A DNA stretch of 8,343 nucleotides from Roseiarcus sp050013275 (GTDB lineage Bacteria > Pseudomonadota > Alphaproteobacteria > Rhizobiales > Beijerinckiaceae): NCBI GenBank assembly GCA_050013275.1, contig JBEKFO010000167.1, positions 1-8,343 on the forward strand, written 5' to 3'. Under the pieces are notes generated by a model. The model had not been told where the DNA came from. It ran no database searches and worked only from the letters and a program-made list of their open reading frames with translations. Shown here one piece after another: positions 6,574-8,343 of the stretch (position 1 is the stretch's first letter; each line of letters starts with the position of its first letter). Made by a program: the position numbers and the translations under genes.

Positions 6574-7548
6574 TCACTTGGCCGCGCGAATCTTCGCCGC
6601 CTCCGCGCCGCCGTTTTCGGCCTCGGGCGGCTTGCCCGCGGAAGCGGCGCTGAAGCGCGCGATGAGCCAGGAACGGAACAGCGCCACCGCCTCGTTGCTG
6701 AGGTCTTCCGGGTGGGTGGTCAGATAGTAGCCGTAACCTTCGTCGAGCCACAGGTCGAATGGTTGGACCAGCCGACCGGCTTTGATTTCTTCGTTGAACA
6801 GCAGGGGATCCGCGAGAGCCAGACCGTCGGCCTGCGTCGCGTACTGGACCGCCAGTTGCTCCGTGTCGAACACTAAGCCGCGATCGACCGCGAGGTCGGG
6901 ACGGCCGATCGAGCGCGCCAGCATTTCCCAGAAGAAGAAGCGAGGACGGCCGTCGATCTTGACGTGGAGGAGATCGCTCGCGGCAATGAGCTTGGCGGGA
7001 TCGGAGCGATCGGCGGTCTCCAACAGTTTCGGACTGCACAGGATGGTGGCGCGCACCATCCACAGCAAGTCGTGGATCGCGTCGGTGACGCGCGGCTCGG
7101 AATAAACGATGGCGATGTCGATATCGCCGTCGACATCCGAGCCGGTCGTCGGCTTGGAGACGATTTCGAGGCTGATGCCGGGGTTCTCGGCGCGAAAATC
7201 GCGCAGGATCGGAATCGCCAAGCGATGCGCGAAGGACGTCGGCAGCGCGACCTTGAGCACGCGCTTCGGCCTGCCCTTTTCCTTGATGACTTCGCCGAGC
7301 GCCTGGTCGATGCGGTCGAAAGACTTCGAGACGACGGGGAGAATATGCCGCCCCGCCTCGGTCAGCACCAGCTGCTGCGGCCGGCGTTCGAACAACGAGA
7401 CGCCGAGAAAATTCTCGAGCACGATGACATGCCGGCTCACCGCGCTCTGCGCGACGGTCAGGCTATTGGCGGCGGCTGTGAAACTCAGATGCTGCCCCGC
7501 CGCCTCGAACGCGCGCAGCGCATTGAGCGGCAACCATTTGCGATCCAT
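6574..7548 (-). CDS. LysR-family transcriptional regulator, GcvA-like
   Basis: A 324-aa cytoplasmic DNA-binding regulator of usual LysR length. The N-terminal winged helix-turn-helix spans about residues 6-65, with the signature LNALRAFEAAGQHLSFTAAA (8-27), the recognition region TVAQSAVSRHVIVLENFLG, and the wing LFERRPQQLVLTEAGR. A linker helix (about 68-92) leads to the effector-binding domain from about residue 96 (VLKVALPTSFAHRLAIPILRDF) to about 297. The last 25 residues are an Ala/Glu-rich tail. The pattern LPLNALRAFEAAGQHLSFTAAA is characteristic of the GcvA-type subgroup. It starts 30 nt after the enolase-superfamily gene and lies on the same strand, so it is probably cotranscribed and autoregulated. 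It is also the nearest regulator to the methylated-amine operon, 278 nt downstream. LysR proteins usually regulate a divergent gene, but none is divergent here, so the target is uncertain. The ATG at 7548 is supported by GGAGGG 4 nt upstream. Confidence 0.92.
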   Translation of the reverse strand: MDRKWLPLNALRAFEAAGQHLSFTAAANSLTVAQSAVSRHVIVLENFLGVSLFERRPQQLVLTEAGRHILPVVSKSFDRIDQALGEVIKEKGRPKRVLKVALPTSFAHRLAIPILRDFRAENPGISLEIVSKPTTGSDVDGDIDIAIVYSEPRVTDAIHDLLWMVRATILCSPKLLETADRSDPAKLIAASDLLHVKIDGRPRFFFWEMLARSIGRPDLAVDRGLVFDTEQLAVQYATQADGLALADPLLFNEEIKAGRLVQPFDLWLDEGYGYYLTTHPEDLSNEAVALFRSWLIARFSAASAGKPPEAENGGAEAAKIRAAK

Positions 7549-7552
7549 CGTC

Positions 7553-7566
7553 CCTCCCCCCGGAGG
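7553..7566 (-). promoter_or_regulatory. Hairpin that covers the LysR ribosome binding site
   Basis: On the minus strand CCTCC-GGGG-GGAGG forms a 5-bp stem with a 4-nt loop, and its 3' arm (7557-7553) is the Shine-Dalgarno sequence of the LysR gene. The 5' arm begins 13 nt after the last base of the enolase-superfamily stop codon, so a terminating ribosome could open it and couple translation of the two genes. The structure is visible in the sequence; the coupling is inference. Confidence 0.4.
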
Positions 7567-7578
7567 AGGCGCGAGACC

Positions 7579-8343
7579 TCAAGCGATTCGCGTTCGCGCG
7601 AGCGCGTCGATCGCCAGCTCGTAGCCCATGCCGGGTTTATCGGACAATACGATATGACCGGCGTCGTTCACCCGCAAGGGCTCGGCCATCATGTAGTCGC
7701 GACGGTCCACATCCCATTCCGGCGGATCGTAGGGAAATTCGAGGAACGGCGCGTCGCAAAGCCCCGCCGCCAGATGCGCGTTGGCGACGACGCCCATGCC
7801 GTTGGTCCAGGTGTGCGGGGTGAAGATCAGATTGTGCTCCTGCGCCATCAGCGCGACCCGGCGCAGCCCGGTGAGCCCGCCCGCCAGCGCCGCGTCCGGC
7901 TGCAACACGTCGAGGCACCCCTCGGCGATGAGATCGCGGAACTCATACAGCTCCCTGGTCATTTCGCCGCCCGCGATGCGCACGTCGACCCGCTCGCGCA
8001 GACGCCGCATGCCGGCGCGGTCGCCGCGGTGCAGCGGCTCCTCCATCCAATAGACGCCGAGCCGCTCCAGTTCGCGCGCGACCTCGATCGCGTCCTTGAG
8101 CGTCCAGGGCGCGTAGGCGTCCCACGACATGCGCCAGCCCTGATTGCAGTCGACCATCAAGTCGAGACGGTCGCCCACCTGCGCGCGCACGGCCTCCAGC
8201 GCCCTGATGTCGGCGCGCCAGTCGCCGCGATGGAAACGGATCTTCATCGCCGTGAAGCCCTTGGCGATGTAGCCTTCGGCCGCGTCGGCGAGTTCGGCGG
8301 GTCCGCGCAAGGTCCCCGACGAAGCATAGGCGCGCACGCTGTT
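7579..8343 (-). CDS. Mandelate racemase/muconate lactonizing-type enolase superfamily enzyme (5' part missing)
   Basis: The last 254 residues of an enolase-superfamily enzyme; the N-terminal capping domain, roughly 110-140 residues in this family, lies beyond the right edge. The frame runs unbroken from the edge to TGA 7581-7579; the GTG at 8337 is internal, not the start. Counting from the first residue in the window, I see K34-x-R36 (AMKIRFH) in the place of the catalytic K-x-K. Metal ligands are Asp65 (MVDCNQGW), a Glu of the pair 101-102 (WMEEPL) and Glu127 (AGGEM). The Asp150 (QPDAALAGG)/His177 (FTPHTW) pair matches the Asp-His dyad of mandelate racemase, and Glu202 (FLEFPYDP) its later acidic residue. 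The enzyme therefore abstracts a proton alpha to a carboxylate and probably dehydrates or epimerises an acid. Arg instead of Lys at the second base position makes simple racemisation less likely. Substrate is not deducible. It is followed by the LysR gene, 30 nt on. Confidence 0.88.
   Translation of the reverse strand, partial: NSVRAYASSGTLRGPAELADAAEGYIAKGFTAMKIRFHRGDWRADIRALEAVRAQVGDRLDLMVDCNQGWRMSWDAYAPWTLKDAIEVARELERLGVYWMEEPLHRGDRAGMRRLRERVDVRIAGGEMTRELYEFRDLIAEGCLDVLQPDAALAGGLTGLRRVALMAQEHNLIFTPHTWTNGMGVVANAHLAAGLCDAPFLEFPYDPPEWDVDRRDYMMAEPLRVNDAGHIVLSDKPGMGYELAIDALARTRIA

Noticed and set aside
7579..8343. Identity as hydroxyproline betaine epimerase (HpbD-like), suggested by the betaine-type neighbours
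   Set aside because: HpbD belongs to the muconate lactonizing subgroup with lysine bases on both sides, whereas this fragment has the Asp-His dyad of the mandelate racemase subgroup and K-x-R.

Overview
This is high-GC DNA, probably from an alphaproteobacterium of the Hyphomicrobiales (Rhizobiales) type. That placement rests on base composition, on the gene families present, and on a CTCCCC/GGGGAG mosaic palindrome of the kind common between genes in that order. It is an inference, because no rRNA or other phylogenetic marker lies in the window. Every gene I can support is on the minus strand, so transcription runs from right to left. The long open frames on the plus strand are GC-driven shadows.

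Reading in the direction of transcription (right to left): (1) 7579-8343, the C-terminal two thirds of a mandelate racemase-type enolase-superfamily enzyme, cut by the right edge. (2) 6574-7548, a GcvA-like LysR regulator 30 nt downstream, probably cotranscribed and possibly translationally coupled, with a candidate terminator just after it. (3) 6296-6573, a 278-nt spacer holding two mutually inverted copies of an 18-nt palindrome. (4) 1082-6295, a compact three-gene operon: an MttB-family (COG5598) methyltransferase, then a 12-TM MFS transporter 5 nt later, then an 804-aa dimethylglycine/sarcosine dehydrogenase-like flavoprotein 19 nt later. (5) 660-908, a small uncharacterised 82-aa protein with a candidate terminator. 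(6) 1-380, the N-terminal part of a multi-pass membrane protein of unknown function, cut by the left edge.

The central operon reads as a methylated-amine module. An MttB-family enzyme would take a methyl from a quaternary or tertiary amine (glycine betaine or a related betaine is the natural guess). The FAD/GcvT-domain dehydrogenase would oxidatively demethylate the N,N-dimethyl or N-methyl product, passing the C1 unit to tetrahydrofolate. The MFS protein would move substrate or product across the inner membrane. No corrinoid protein or corrinoid-activating protein is in the window, so the methyl acceptor of the MttB homologue is unresolved. The LysR gene may control the enolase-superfamily operon, the methylamine operon, or both. 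The substrate is not determined by the sequence alone.
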